From an uncultured Poribacteria bacterium (GTDB taxonomy: Bacteria; Poribacteria; WGA-4E; PCPOR2b): 64,000 nucleotides of DNA. Location: contig OY282444.1 in NCBI GenBank assembly GCA_958296125.1, positions 2,599,940 to 2,663,939 on the forward strand, in the 5' to 3' direction. Below the pieces are notes generated by a model. It was given only the letters and a program-made list of their open reading frames with translations. It was not told the DNA's origin and did no database searches. Shown piece by piece: positions 52,343 through 61,131 of this stretch (the first letter of the stretch is position 1; the number at the start of each line of letters is the position of its first letter). A program made the position numbers and the translations under genes.

Positions 52343-54088
52343 TCACACATCAGCCACGCGCTGTGCTTTTATCCGCCGCTTTTTCTTGGATCGCTTTGAA
52401 GTCGAAGCGACTCGCAACCTCTCCTTCTGCTGTTTTTCCCGCCGCTCTACCTTTCTCGCTTTCTCCGTTTCCTCCTTCACTTGCAGCGCACTCCGCTTTT
52501 GCTCTCGGACATGCGCTTCATATTCGGCGTAAGTTCCGACAAATAGCTTCGCCGTTCCATTCTCAAAGACCAACAGTTTGGTGACGAGCTTGTTCAGGAA
52601 ATAACGGTCATGCGAAATCATAAAAATGGTTGCTGGATATTCTGCTAGTGCCTCCTCAAGGACTTCACGCGACGGTATGTCTAGGTGGTTTGTCGGTTCG
52701 TCAAGCAGGAGAACATTGGCATTTTCTAAGAGTAACTTGGCAAGCATGACGCGGCTCTGCTCGCCGCCGCTGAGCGCACCAATCCATTTGAAAACCTCAT
52801 CATCAGAAAACAGGAACCGTCCGAGAAAACTGCGAATCTCCCCTTGTTTTTGTGTCGGACGCAACGCCCAAATCTCATCAATAACTGTGTTGTCTCGGTT
52901 GAGTCCGGCAAGCTCCTGATCGTAATATCCAAAATGGAGGTTGTGACCAAGCTTCAACTCCCCCGAAGTTGGCAGGTCGTCGCCCAGAATCATCCGGAAC
53001 AACGTCGTCTTTCCGACACCGTTGGCACCAATGATACCGACAACATCTTGACGATAGACCTCCAGATTCAGGCCTTCAAAGATCTGCTTGTCACCATATC
53101 GCTTTCCCAAATCCTGACATTGCAAAATGTCGTTCCCGCCCCGCACCTCCGGCGTGAAGCGGAGTTTGATTGTTTTCTCAACGGTTTCTGGCTTTTCTAT
53201 CCGTTCAAGCCGATTGAGTAACTTCTGCCGTCCTTGTGCCTCCCGCGTGCGTTGCCCAGCCATATTGCGACGGATAAAGTCCTCCTCATGGGCGATATAC
53301 TGTTGTTGCTTTTTATATCCCCGTTCCTGCGTCAGCCTTTCGGTTCGTCTGATCTCAAGATATTTTGTGTAGTTTCCGGGGTACTCTTTGAGTTTGTGGT
53401 TTCGTAACTCGACAATTTTGCGGGCAACGCGATCCAAAAAGTAGCGGTCATGGGAGACAATGATGACCCCTCCTCGATATTCAGTATTCAAGAAGTTTTC
53501 CAACCACTCAATCGCTTTGATATCCAGATGGTTGGTGGGTTCGTCAAGCAACAACAGATCCGGATCTTCGAGCAGCAATTTGGCGAGTGCGGCACGACTT
53601 TTCTGTCCACCGCTCAACACACCAATCCTCAAATTAAAATCGCTATCACGAAATCCTAACCCACCCAGCGTCCGATTGGTTTGATATTCATAATCGTAAC
53701 CGCCCATTCGCTCGTGCTGCTCTTGCAACCGAGCATACTTGTCGAGTAGATTGGGATCTTCTGCCATCCCTTCACTCAGCAGAAGCATCTCATCTTCAAG
53801 GTCTCGTCGCTCCCGGAAGACTTTGAGCATTTCTTGCCGGAGTGAACAATCGGCCTCCAAATCGGGCTCTTGGCTGAGATACCCGATTTGGAGTCGCTTC
53901 ACATACCCAACGTTCCCTTTGAAATCCTCAATGACACCAGCGATAATTTCAATTAGTGTCGTTTTACCGGTCCCATTCTTCCCAATGAGTCCAATCCGAT
54001 CGCCATGTTCAATTGACAAAGAGACCTCATCCAGAATGAGGTAAGGGTCATACGATTTTGTGACTTGGTCTAATCTGACTAATGACAT
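52343..54088 (-). CDS. ABC-F family ATPase (Uup/EttA type)
   Basis: A 581-residue protein with two ABC modules and no transmembrane segments. Walker A motifs are GKNGTGKTTL and GANGVGKTTL, signatures LSGGQKSR and LSGGEQSR, and Walker B LLLDEPTNHLD occurs twice. The linker and a charged C-terminal coiled coil ending KKKRRIKAQRV follow. ABC-F proteins act on the ribosome E-site, in translation control or antibiotic protection. The ATG at 54088 has GAAGGA upstream, and the homology starts SLVRLDQVTKSYD. A 190-base gap without a recognised feature separates it from the gcvH-like gene. Confidence 0.92.
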   Translation of the reverse strand: MSLVRLDQVTKSYDPYLILDEVSLSIEHGDRIGLIGKNGTGKTTLIEIIAGVIEDFKGNVGYVKRLQIGYLSQEPDLEADCSLRQEMLKVFRERRDLEDEMLLLSEGMAEDPNLLDKYARLQEQHERMGGYDYEYQTNRTLGGLGFRDSDFNLRIGVLSGGQKSRAALAKLLLEDPDLLLLDEPTNHLDIKAIEWLENFLNTEYRGGVIIVSHDRYFLDRVARKIVELRNHKLKEYPGNYTKYLEIRRTERLTQERGYKKQQQYIAHEEDFIRRNMAGQRTREAQGRQKLLNRLERIEKPETVEKTIKLRFTPEVRGGNDILQCQDLGKRYGDKQIFEGLNLEVYRQDVVGIIGANGVGKTTLFRMILGDDLPTSGELKLGHNLHFGYYDQELAGLNRDNTVIDEIWALRPTQKQGEIRSFLGRFLFSDDEVFKWIGALSGGEQSRVMLAKLLLENANVLLLDEPTNHLDIPSREVLEEALAEYPATIFMISHDRYFLNKLVTKLLVFENGTAKLFVGTYAEYEAHVREQKRSALQVKEETEKARKVERREKQQKERLRVASTSKRSKKKRRIKAQRVADV

Positions 54089-54278
54089 AGAAATCCTTCG
54101 TATCACAGGAGGAGAATGGAGATTCTATTTAAGGCGGGGAGTGTAGCAGCAGATTTTTGAGGCTCTATCCTCCAGCGGCGTTCTCGGCGGACGGGTACGT
54201 TTGACGTGATGGTGCATCATTTTCTAACGATGGTGATCCGCGAAAAGATCTAGTTCGGATATAGGTAGATTAACGCAG

Positions 54279-54713
54279 TCAATAAGCCTCATCATCGTCG
54301 TAAAAATCTTCCTCATCCATGTATTCATCGTCGAGCTCTTCTTCCTCATAGTCATTGTAGGCATCGGCATCCATCAATATATCGAGCTCCCTAGGACTCT
54401 CAATGCTTATCCGACAGATCCAGCCATCCCCTTCAGGGGAATGATTAATCAGATCCGGATCTTCCTCCAGAGTGGTGTTGATTTCTTTAATCTCCCCGGT
54501 TGCTGGCGCATGGATAGGAAAAGTGTTACCATCAGTCACCTCTACCCTGCCAAGTGGATCGTCTTGCTCATATTCGTCGCCAACTACGGGCAGCTCAACA
54601 AAAACGATATCACCATACTCTATTTGGATGCGTTCGGTGATCCCAACGACCCCGTCGCTGGCACCAACTTCAATCCATTCATGTGTAGTTGTGAATTTTT
54701 TGCCCTCGCTCAA
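54279..54713 (-). CDS. GcvH-like lipoyl-domain protein lacking the lipoyl-lysine
   Basis: A 144-residue protein with the glycine cleavage H fold: THEWIEVGASDGVVGITERI, YGDIVFVELPVVGDEYE, IHAPATGEIKEINTTLEEDPDLIN. In normal GcvH the loop reads ESVKAVSDIYAP with the lipoylated Lys; here the loop (residues 57-70) is VEVTDGNTFPIHAP and no Lys is present. The C-terminus has an extra, very acidic tail (D/E/Y-rich, about 30 residues). I chose the TTG at 54713 because GGGAGG lies seven bases upstream; the frame opens at 54728. No gcvP or gcvT is nearby, so a role in glycine cleavage is doubtful. Confidence 0.75.
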   Translation of the reverse strand: MSEGKKFTTTHEWIEVGASDGVVGITERIQIEYGDIVFVELPVVGDEYEQDDPLGRVEVTDGNTFPIHAPATGEIKEINTTLEEDPDLINHSPEGDGWICRISIESPRELDILMDADAYNDYEEEELDDEYMDEEDFYDDDEAY

Positions 54714-54804
54714 GATGATTCCTCCCATATTTCTTAATCTCTACACACTCAAGATTTGAAACCAATAGATTATACAGTTACAGGATCAACCCCGTCAATA
54801 TCTA

Positions 54805-54903
54805 GGGCTATTTAGTTTTCCGCTTTTTGACCGATTTTGGCGGGTAGTCCGTGCCGAGACCAGGGACGGAAGATTGCCCGCCCGAAGAATTAAATGACCC
54901 CAC
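54805..54903. repeat. Dispersed repeat copy B, forming the yigZ 3' end
   Basis: Matches copy A at both ends (TTAGTTTTCCG, TTTTTGACCGATTTTGG, GTAGTCCGTGCC; GAAGAATTAAATGACCC), with a shorter middle. It encodes the last 30 residues and stop codon of the adjacent YigZ/IMPACT protein on the minus strand. Confidence 0.75.
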
Positions 54904-55494
54904 ATCAATATCAGAGTTGATTCCTCGCAGATTTTCTTGAAAGTTTTCAACCTCTCGTTGGCGAATCTGCAAATGTGCGGTTGCACGTTGACCATATTCG
55001 ACGTTTATCACCTTGCCTCCCAATCTGTTACATAGTTTGAGGACCGATCCAATCTGTTCATAAGGTATCCGCACCTGTAGCCTCTTGTAAAAAATCTGAG
55101 TTTCAATTTTTGCACTTGCTAAACATTCCCTCGCACATTGACCGTACGCCCGAATCAGTCCACCGATACCAAGATTGATACCACCGTAATAGCGTACAAC
55201 AACACAGATAACATTCGAGAGTCCAGAAGCCGTCACAGCTGCTAAAATTGGGGGACCTGCGGAGTTTCTCGGCTCGCCGGCATCAGTAGCATATTCGCAC
55301 TTCTCACGCCCCCATCCGATACTGTATGCGTAGCAGCCGTGTGAGGCGTTGGAGTATTTTTCTTGGACGAGTGCGAGAAATCTCTTTGACCCTTGTATCG
55401 TGTCAACAGACATTGCAAACCCAAAAAAGCGTGATTTTTTAACGACTAACTTCGATTCTGCCATCCCAACAATGGTTTTGTATTCGTCTGACAT
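54808..55494 (-). CDS. YigZ/IMPACT family protein
   Basis: A 228-residue member of UPF0029/IMPACT. Landmarks are KKSRFFGFAM, the SHGCYAYSIG segment, TDAGEPRNSAGPPILAA and VVVRYYGGINLGIGGLIRAYG. YigZ-type proteins have ribosome- or translation-linked roles that are not well defined. The conserved part ends around residue 198; the last 30 residues (starting GSFNSSGGQ and ending KKRKTK) are encoded by a dispersed repeat and are probably not functional. The ATG at 55494 fits the family start. Confidence 0.86.
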   Translation of the reverse strand: MSDEYKTIVGMAESKLVVKKSRFFGFAMSVDTIQGSKRFLALVQEKYSNASHGCYAYSIGWGREKCEYATDAGEPRNSAGPPILAAVTASGLSNVICVVVRYYGGINLGIGGLIRAYGQCARECLASAKIETQIFYKRLQVRIPYEQIGSVLKLCNRLGGKVINVEYGQRATAHLQIRQREVENFQENLRGINSDIDVGSFNSSGGQSSVPGLGTDYPPKSVKKRKTK

Positions 55495-55675
55495 AGTGGA
55501 CGTGGTACGTGAAAAGCAAGGCGTAATACGATAGAGAACCACGGTTTGTGCAGGTTAATCTACTATTTTGGTGCTATCGACTTTCTCGATTGTATCCAGT
55601 ATTTTATCATAATAGGATTGCATGTACGGTCTATTACCCACAATGTGTTGCCATCTCTACTTTCTGTATTTCCCT

Positions 55676-56827
55676 TCAGAGACGCTGCCCGATTGAAAAT
55701 GAGTATACAGATCTACCAGTTTCGATGCGAATCTGCTCTCCATCATTTTCCATCGGTCGCATCTGTGGCGTATAGGCTGCGTTTATATAAATCCCACGAA
55801 CCTGTAAGCCAAGCCCCAGGGTCAACCCTTCAGCCTTCCAGAGTCTATCCTCAAACTCAATTTGTCCTGTTTCGAGGCTGAGGATTGAACCAAACCGTTT
55901 TTCGGTGTGACGCAGATACCCTATTCTGCCACCGACGAAACCACGATACCAGATAGTGCTACCAAAGTTGGTTTGAATACCATTTTCAAAGGGTGGATTC
56001 AAATCGAAACCGATCTGAATATCTACATCTTTATGATTGAGTTGGTATCCTCCACCAAAAAGGATGTTTCGATGGACGCGATCGGGGATAGAATTATCGG
56101 TGAATGACAATCCGTTGCTCAAGTTCCGAATCACGCCACCGACGCGGAGGTGTTCGCCCAGTTGCTGAATCAACCCTAAATTATAGGCGTAGCCGTGTCC
56201 AATATGCCTCTCGTTTTCAGCATCCTGTACTTTAGATCGCAGCCACCTAGCATTAGCACCGAATGCCAATCCTCGAAACAGCTTCACCCCATAACCGACT
56301 CCAACCGCGAAGTCGGTTTCCGGGAAACTATTCGTCGCTTTCCCAAGGGAGTTGACGCGACTAAATCGCCCCGCATGTCCCACCGCGAAATCAAACCCAA
56401 TGCCTCCCGCTCCCCCCAGGGGCATACTATAGTTTATAAATTCAAGCCCCGATGCGTGAAGAGCATACTGATTGTGGTCTTCATATCGTTCAACATCGTT
56501 CGGTTTTGCAATTACGGCAACAGTACGCGGAAACCGTGAAACGTGACTGACGAAGCGGTTGCTGTCAATGAAGCTGAGTCCGGCAGGATTGCTGTTGAGA
56601 GCATTGATTCCCGAAATCGAACTGACAAAGTTGCCTCCCAGCCTCAGGTGTTCTGCTGAAGTGAGCCTCCTGAGGAATGCGTCTGCCGATGCCCGAAAAT
56701 CTTCGTTGATAGCTTGCGCCGATGCGAGATCCCCCCCACCGAGAAGCAGTAACAGTGGGACGAACGTGACCGCGAAGCTGCGTATTGTGTAAAACGTGCA
56801 ACGTAAAAAATAGTACGATTTGCTCAT
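55676..56827 (-). CDS. PorV/PorQ-like outer-membrane beta-barrel protein
   Basis: A 383-residue protein with an N-terminal signal segment (hydrophobic VTFVPLLLLLGGG, cleavage near SAQA) and alternating hydrophobic beta strands. HLRLGGNFVSSISGINALNSNPAGL (start and core cited) is the N-P-A-G motif of the UPF0164/PorV/PorQ family. The C-terminus ends YSFSIGQRL, typical of outer-membrane barrels. PorV carries T9SS substrates in other phyla, and the FlgD-like C-terminal tags of two proteins in this window make such a role worth testing. Part of the signal peptide is encoded by an ACGTTT-type repeat. Confidence 0.75.
   Translation of the reverse strand: MSKSYYFLRCTFYTIRSFAVTFVPLLLLLGGGDLASAQAINEDFRASADAFLRRLTSAEHLRLGGNFVSSISGINALNSNPAGLSFIDSNRFVSHVSRFPRTVAVIAKPNDVERYEDHNQYALHASGLEFINYSMPLGGAGGIGFDFAVGHAGRFSRVNSLGKATNSFPETDFAVGVGYGVKLFRGLAFGANARWLRSKVQDAENERHIGHGYAYNLGLIQQLGEHLRVGGVIRNLSNGLSFTDNSIPDRVHRNILFGGGYQLNHKDVDIQIGFDLNPPFENGIQTNFGSTIWYRGFVGGRIGYLRHTEKRFGSILSLETGQIEFEDRLWKAEGLTLGLGLQVRGIYINAAYTPQMRPMENDGEQIRIETGRSVYSFSIGQRL
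56778..56815 (-). repeat. ACGTTT/ACG-rich repeat in a signal-peptide region
   Basis: On the minus strand TTTTTTACGTTGCACGTTTTACACAATACG-like units (cited from the start; each unit is about 7 bases, T-rich with ACG) encode residues about 5-17 of the PorV-like protein. Similar tracts occur at 61038-61065 and 62823-62868. Confidence 0.5.
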
Positions 56828-56996
56828 TTGTTCTTATGCCTATTTATAGCTGCCTACAAGGAAGGTATTCGCACACAGACTTGCGGCACGTTGACCTCAA
56901 CAATGTCAATACCAATGCCTATAATCAATTTTCGTTTGTTGTGCTTTTGATTCGTTGTGCGTAGACAATCGAATCTTCAGTTCTTCAGGAGGGATT

Positions 56997-57833
56997 TTAA
57001 TCTGTGCGACGATGAATTGCATCTGTCATTTGGGCAACGTGACACATTGCCTTTACATCATGGACACGAACGATGTCTGCGCCGTGAGCAATCGCCCACG
57101 CGACCGTCGCAGCAGTGCCTTCCAACCGATCGGCCGGATTGGGTAGATTGAGAATCTTCCCAATGAACGACTTTCTGGAAGAACCAATAAGGAGGGGTTT
57201 ATCTAGGCTCCGAAATTGATCAAGACAGCGTAAAATCTCCAGATTGTGCTCGGCGGTTTTACCAAATCCGATCCCGGGGTCAATCATAATCTGATCGGGG
57301 CAAATTCCTTTTGCTTGTGCCTTGCCGATCCGTTGTTGAAGAAACGTCAGAATTTCAGGGATTAGATTGCGATAAACCGGCGAGCGATGCATTGTACGAG
57401 GAATCCCCTTCATGTGCATGAGGATTAGTCCGGCATCCATCTCCGCAACAACTCGCGCCATCTCTGCGTCACCTAACGCCGTAATATCGTTGACAATATG
57501 AGCCCCTGCTTGCAGTGCACTGCGTGCAACAGCGGATTTATAAGTGTCAATCGAGATAAGTGTTGCTGTCCCGTTTGCAAGTTCTTCAATCACTGGCAAC
57601 ACACGGGCTAACTCTTCATCTGTGGGGACTGGTAAGGCTCCTGGGCGAGAAGATTCGCCGCCGATGTCAATAATATCTGCTCCATCCTCAACCATCTTGT
57701 AGGCGTAGGCAATCGCACGGTCAACATCAAGATAACGACCACCGTCAGAGAATGAGTCTGGGGTGACGTTTAGGATACCCATGATCCGCGTGCGCTGCCC
57801 GAAAGTAAGCGACTTGCCTCGGCAGTTCATCAT
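56997..57833 (-). CDS. folP: Dihydropteroate synthase
   Basis: Makes 7,8-dihydropteroate from pterin pyrophosphate and p-aminobenzoate in folate synthesis. The 278-residue TIM barrel shows MGILNVTPDSFSDGG, DIIDIGGESSRPGA, SIDTYKSAVARSALQAGAHIVND (start and core), MIDPGIGFGKTAEHNLE and LLIGSSRKSFIG, then the final RVHDV. The ATG overlaps the ftsH stop as ATGA, so the two genes are translationally coupled. Confidence 0.95.
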   Translation of the reverse strand: MMNCRGKSLTFGQRTRIMGILNVTPDSFSDGGRYLDVDRAIAYAYKMVEDGADIIDIGGESSRPGALPVPTDEELARVLPVIEELANGTATLISIDTYKSAVARSALQAGAHIVNDITALGDAEMARVVAEMDAGLILMHMKGIPRTMHRSPVYRNLIPEILTFLQQRIGKAQAKGICPDQIMIDPGIGFGKTAEHNLEILRCLDQFRSLDKPLLIGSSRKSFIGKILNLPNPADRLEGTAATVAWAIAHGADIVRVHDVKAMCHVAQMTDAIHRRTD

Positions 57834-59713
57834 GAAATCGCAGAAATTGGGGGACGGGGTCCAAGTATATTCTCAATATCTTCCGTGATGAGTGTTTCGC
57901 GTTCAAGTAGCTCATCAGCCAACTTCTTCAACCCATCAATATTTGTTTCAATGAGGTGCCTCGCCCTATTATAGCATTCCATAATAATGCCATGGACCGC
58001 TTCATCAATGTCAATCGCCGTCTTGTTGCTATAATCTTGGTGATGTGCAATCTCTTTGCCCAAAAAGACCTGCTCTTCACGTCGACCGAAGGAGAGCGGG
58101 CCAAGATCGCTCATGCCCCATTGCGTGACCATCTTACGCGCTATATCGGTTGCCTGTTCAAAATCATTTTGCGCGCCCGTGGTTAATTCACCAAAGATGA
58201 GTTCTTCAGCAACCCGGCCGCCGAGTGCCGTGGTAATACTGCCGAGGAGATATCTTCTGTTGAAGTTCCGACGTTCTTGGATGGGAAGTGCTACCGAAAC
58301 ACCAAGCGAGCGACCCCGAGGAATAATGGTGGCTTTATAGTTCGGGTCATTTTCAGGAATAACATGTCGTAACAGGGCATGTCCAGCTTCGTGATAGGCG
58401 GTGACTCGCCTATCGTCGTCACTAATAACGAGGCTACGGCGTTCAGGTCCCATCAGCACTCGGTCTTTGGCTTCATCAAAGAAAATCATTTCAACGGAAT
58501 CTTTGTCCTCCTTGGCTGCCAGCAATGCGGCTTCGTTCACCATATTTTCGATGTCCGCCCCCGAAAAGTAGGGTGTCGCCTTTGCTAGAATTTCTAAGTC
58601 CACATCTGGGTCCGTTTCAATGTTCTTCGTGTGAACTTTGAAAATATCTTCACGCCCTTTGACATCGGGGAGATCAACGACAATTTGGCGATCGAAGCGC
58701 CCTGGACGGAGGAGGGCAGGATCTAACACATCGGGGCGGTTTGTTGCAGCAATGAGAATAACGCCCTCAGAAGTATCAAACCCATCCATTTCGACGAGAA
58801 GTTGGTTTAAGGTCTGCTCGCGTTCATCATGACCCCCACCGATGCCTGCGCCACGATGTCGCCCAACCGCATCCAGTTCATCAATAAAGATGATACACGG
58901 CGCATTCTTCTTCCCTGTCTCAAATAGATCTCGGACTCGGGAAGCCCCAACACCGACAAACATTTCAACAAAATCAGATCCACTGATACTGTAAAATGGA
59001 ACATTCGCTTCCCCGGCAACGGCGCGGGCAAGTAAGGTTTTTCCGGTCCCCGGTGGTCCCATTAATAGGACCCCTTTTGGAATCCGTCCACCGAGTCGTT
59101 GAAATTTCTTCGGATCTTTCAGGAACTGAATTACCTCCTCCAACCCTTCTTTCGCCTCATCACAACCAGCGACATTCGCAAAGGTAATTTTCAATTCACT
59201 TTCAGAGTGCAGTCGAGCGCGGCTTTTTCCAAATGATAACGCCCGATTACCCGTGCCTTGCATCTGCCTTGAGATAAAGATCATGATCCCGAGAAAGAGC
59301 AGAATTGGCAAGACCGTTGTGCCAAAAATCACGATCCACTGAGGGACCGGCGATGAACGCTCGTTATCAAAGGGAATTTGATACTCAATTAGTTTTTCTT
59401 GAAGTGGGTACTCGGAGTAAACATCACGGCTTGTCCGAAATTCCTGAAACGTTGTTAGCTCCCTTCCGCCTCTGTCGATCTCATCTAAAATGGATTGCGG
59501 CTCCCTGAATTTTCCTTTAATCCACTCTTTACCGATTTCGATTTTTCCTTCAAATAGGTCTTTGCTATTGTCTTGTCGAAGATACGCATAAAATTCTGAT
59601 GCCGCAAGTTGATGGACCTTTCCCTTACCTGAGCTTAACAAGTAATACATGGCATAAGCAACGAATGATGCCATAATCAACCACACCACAATGCTTTTCG
59701 CACTCTTATTCAC
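57830..59713 (-). CDS. ftsH: ATP-dependent zinc metalloprotease FtsH
   Basis: A 627-residue membrane AAA+ protease for quality control of membrane proteins and short-lived regulators. Two transmembrane segments (about 8-26 and 127-146) flank a periplasmic region. The AAA module has [31 protein letters not shown] and SRH-type [20 protein letters not shown] (cited by its ends). [10 protein letters not shown] is the zinc site. The start is a GTG with GAGAGG upstream. It is the first gene of a short operon with folP. Confidence 0.95.
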   Translation of the reverse strand: MNKSAKSIVVWLIMASFVAYAMYYLLSSGKGKVHQLAASEFYAYLRQDNSKDLFEGKIEIGKEWIKGKFREPQSILDEIDRGGRELTTFQEFRTSRDVYSEYPLQEKLIEYQIPFDNERSSPVPQWIVIFGTTVLPILLFLGIMIFISRQMQGTGNRALSFGKSRARLHSESELKITFANVAGCDEAKEGLEEVIQFLKDPKKFQRLGGRIPKGVLLMGPPGTGKTLLARAVAGEANVPFYSISGSDFVEMFVGVGASRVRDLFETGKKNAPCIIFIDELDAVGRHRGAGIGGGHDEREQTLNQLLVEMDGFDTSEGVILIAATNRPDVLDPALLRPGRFDRQIVVDLPDVKGREDIFKVHTKNIETDPDVDLEILAKATPYFSGADIENMVNEAALLAAKEDKDSVEMIFFDEAKDRVLMGPERRSLVISDDDRRVTAYHEAGHALLRHVIPENDPNYKATIIPRGRSLGVSVALPIQERRNFNRRYLLGSITTALGGRVAEELIFGELTTGAQNDFEQATDIARKMVTQWGMSDLGPLSFGRREEQVFLGKEIAHHQDYSNKTAIDIDEAVHGIIMECYNRARHLIETNIDGLKKLADELLERETLITEDIENILGPRPPISAIS

Positions 59714-60058
59714 AGCACTTAACCTCTCTTCTATGTCTACAAAAAAATCCGAATTGATACTTGGGTAGTTAACGTTTCTCGACGACTAATCATTTTATCA
59801 CTCCGCGCAGTTGAAGTATACCAAATCTACTTTCAAATATCAAATGAAATTAGTAGGATTTACGCAGTTGAACGCTCAAAGCTTTATAGTTCGGCAATTT
59901 AGCACCGCACAACATAACTCACCACGCCTGATAAATCAGGCAACGACAGTCAATCCTGAGGCATCGGTTCTGCAATGTTTCAGTAGGGAACAACGATTGT
60001 TGTTCCCTACGTTTTGGATTTTAGATCTAAAGGAAATTTTGATAAGCTCGATAACCCC
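59714..60058. other. Non-coding stretch with a perfect palindrome
   Basis: About 345 bases between ftsH and the BNR propeller. It contains a GTAGGATTTACGCAGTTGAA motif near 59850, reminiscent of dispersed repeats, and the hairpin at 59983-60010. No gene or clear promoter was found. Confidence 0.5.
59983..60010. repeat. Perfect 12-bp inverted repeat
   Basis: GTAGGGAACAAC (59983-59994) and GTTGTTCCCTAC (59999-60010) around GATT. No T-run follows on either side, so it is better read as a small dispersed palindrome than as a terminator; a GTTCCCTACG fragment recurs near 10025. Confidence 0.6.
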
Positions 60059-61027
60059 TTATGGTACAATCGCTAGGGCACGGACTTCGCCAAACTCATG
60101 GGCAAGCTTGGACCACGACGCTCCATCATCGGTGCTGCGGAAAAGCTGACCGTTAACACTACAAGCGAACAGCCAACCGGGCGCCGCCGGCTGACGTGCC
60201 AAACACCAGATCGTGCTGTTGGCTGTCAGTCCGAGATCCGCTCGTTCCCACGATTTACCTAGGTTATCGGTGTAGAAAAGCCCGCCTTCATCTCCGGGGG
60301 GACCATTTCCCGCACCAATATAGACCCGCCCTGTACCATTCATGGGGACATACATCGCCGCCCGACAGTAGGGCCACGGGAACCCCTCTCCGACACTGAG
60401 CGGCATCCACTCGTTCAGGTCTGTCGTGACACACACATCGTTATTTGTCGCCGCAACGAGTGCCTTGGGAGCACCGGGGACAACAGTCAACCCATGAATG
60501 TCGAGGCTGCTTAGTCCCTCACTGCGTTCTACCCACGTTTCACCGCCATCGGTGCTGAGACGTAGCCCATCAATCTCAATCCCCGCATAGACCGTCTGAT
60601 CATCTTCCGGGTCGATTGAGATTGATGTCACGCGCGGTATGATTGGCACGCCCTCACACTCTTCAGCGAGCTCAACATCAAGCTGCTTCCATGTATCTCC
60701 ACCATCATTCGATTTGAAAAGAGCGGACGGACAGGTGCCTACATAGAGGACATCGGGATTGTTGGGATTGATTGCAATCGCCCAGATTTGCAGTCCATCC
60801 ATCGGGGAATTGATTTGTTCCCAACTATCCCCACCGTTCTTTGTGTGGAAAATGCCGGCTTCTGTCCCGGCAAAGAGGATTGACGAATCGTTTGGATTTG
60901 CAGCGAGGGCACGAATATCCGCTTCCGGGAACATTCCGGTGCTTGCTCGAGCCCACGAATCACCACCATCTTTGCTGCGCCATACGCTTTGACCCACTGT
61001 TCCTGCGTAAAAGGTTGGTGTTGCCAT
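60059..61027 (-). CDS. BNR/Asp-box repeat propeller protein
   Basis: A 322-residue protein of repeated blades with Asp boxes (SKDGGDSW, TKNGGDSW, SNDGGDTW, STDGGETW, STDDGASW). This is the sialidase/Vps10/Ycf48-like propeller fold, common in poribacterial genomes. No signal peptide is visible and no catalytic sialidase residues could be placed, so an enzymatic role is unproven. GGAGG lies just before the ATG, next to an ACGTTT-type repeat. Confidence 0.8.
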   Translation of the reverse strand: MATPTFYAGTVGQSVWRSKDGGDSWARASTGMFPEADIRALAANPNDSSILFAGTEAGIFHTKNGGDSWEQINSPMDGLQIWAIAINPNNPDVLYVGTCPSALFKSNDGGDTWKQLDVELAEECEGVPIIPRVTSISIDPEDDQTVYAGIEIDGLRLSTDGGETWVERSEGLSSLDIHGLTVVPGAPKALVAATNNDVCVTTDLNEWMPLSVGEGFPWPYCRAAMYVPMNGTGRVYIGAGNGPPGDEGGLFYTDNLGKSWERADLGLTANSTIWCLARQPAAPGWLFACSVNGQLFRSTDDGASWSKLAHEFGEVRALAIVP

Positions 61028-61037
61028 GTGTGACCTC

Positions 61038-61065
61038 CTTAAAACTAAAACGTGATGCGTAATGC
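61038..61065 (-). repeat. ACGTTT/ACG-rich repeat in a 5' leader
   Basis: On the minus strand a TTTCACGCATTACGCATC tract lies directly upstream of the ribosome binding site of the BNR gene. It is the same family as 56778-56815 and 62823-62868. Confidence 0.5.
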
Positions 61066-61131
61066 GTGAAATTAACGATAAAGCGTTTTATGGGCTTCAT
61101 CAGCCATGAAAATAGCGTTGGACTGATGAAC

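Noticed and set aside
59811-60149. Plus-strand open frame across the ftsH-BNR gap
   Set aside because: It runs into the antisense of the BNR gene, has no binding site and includes the palindrome; it looks like chance.
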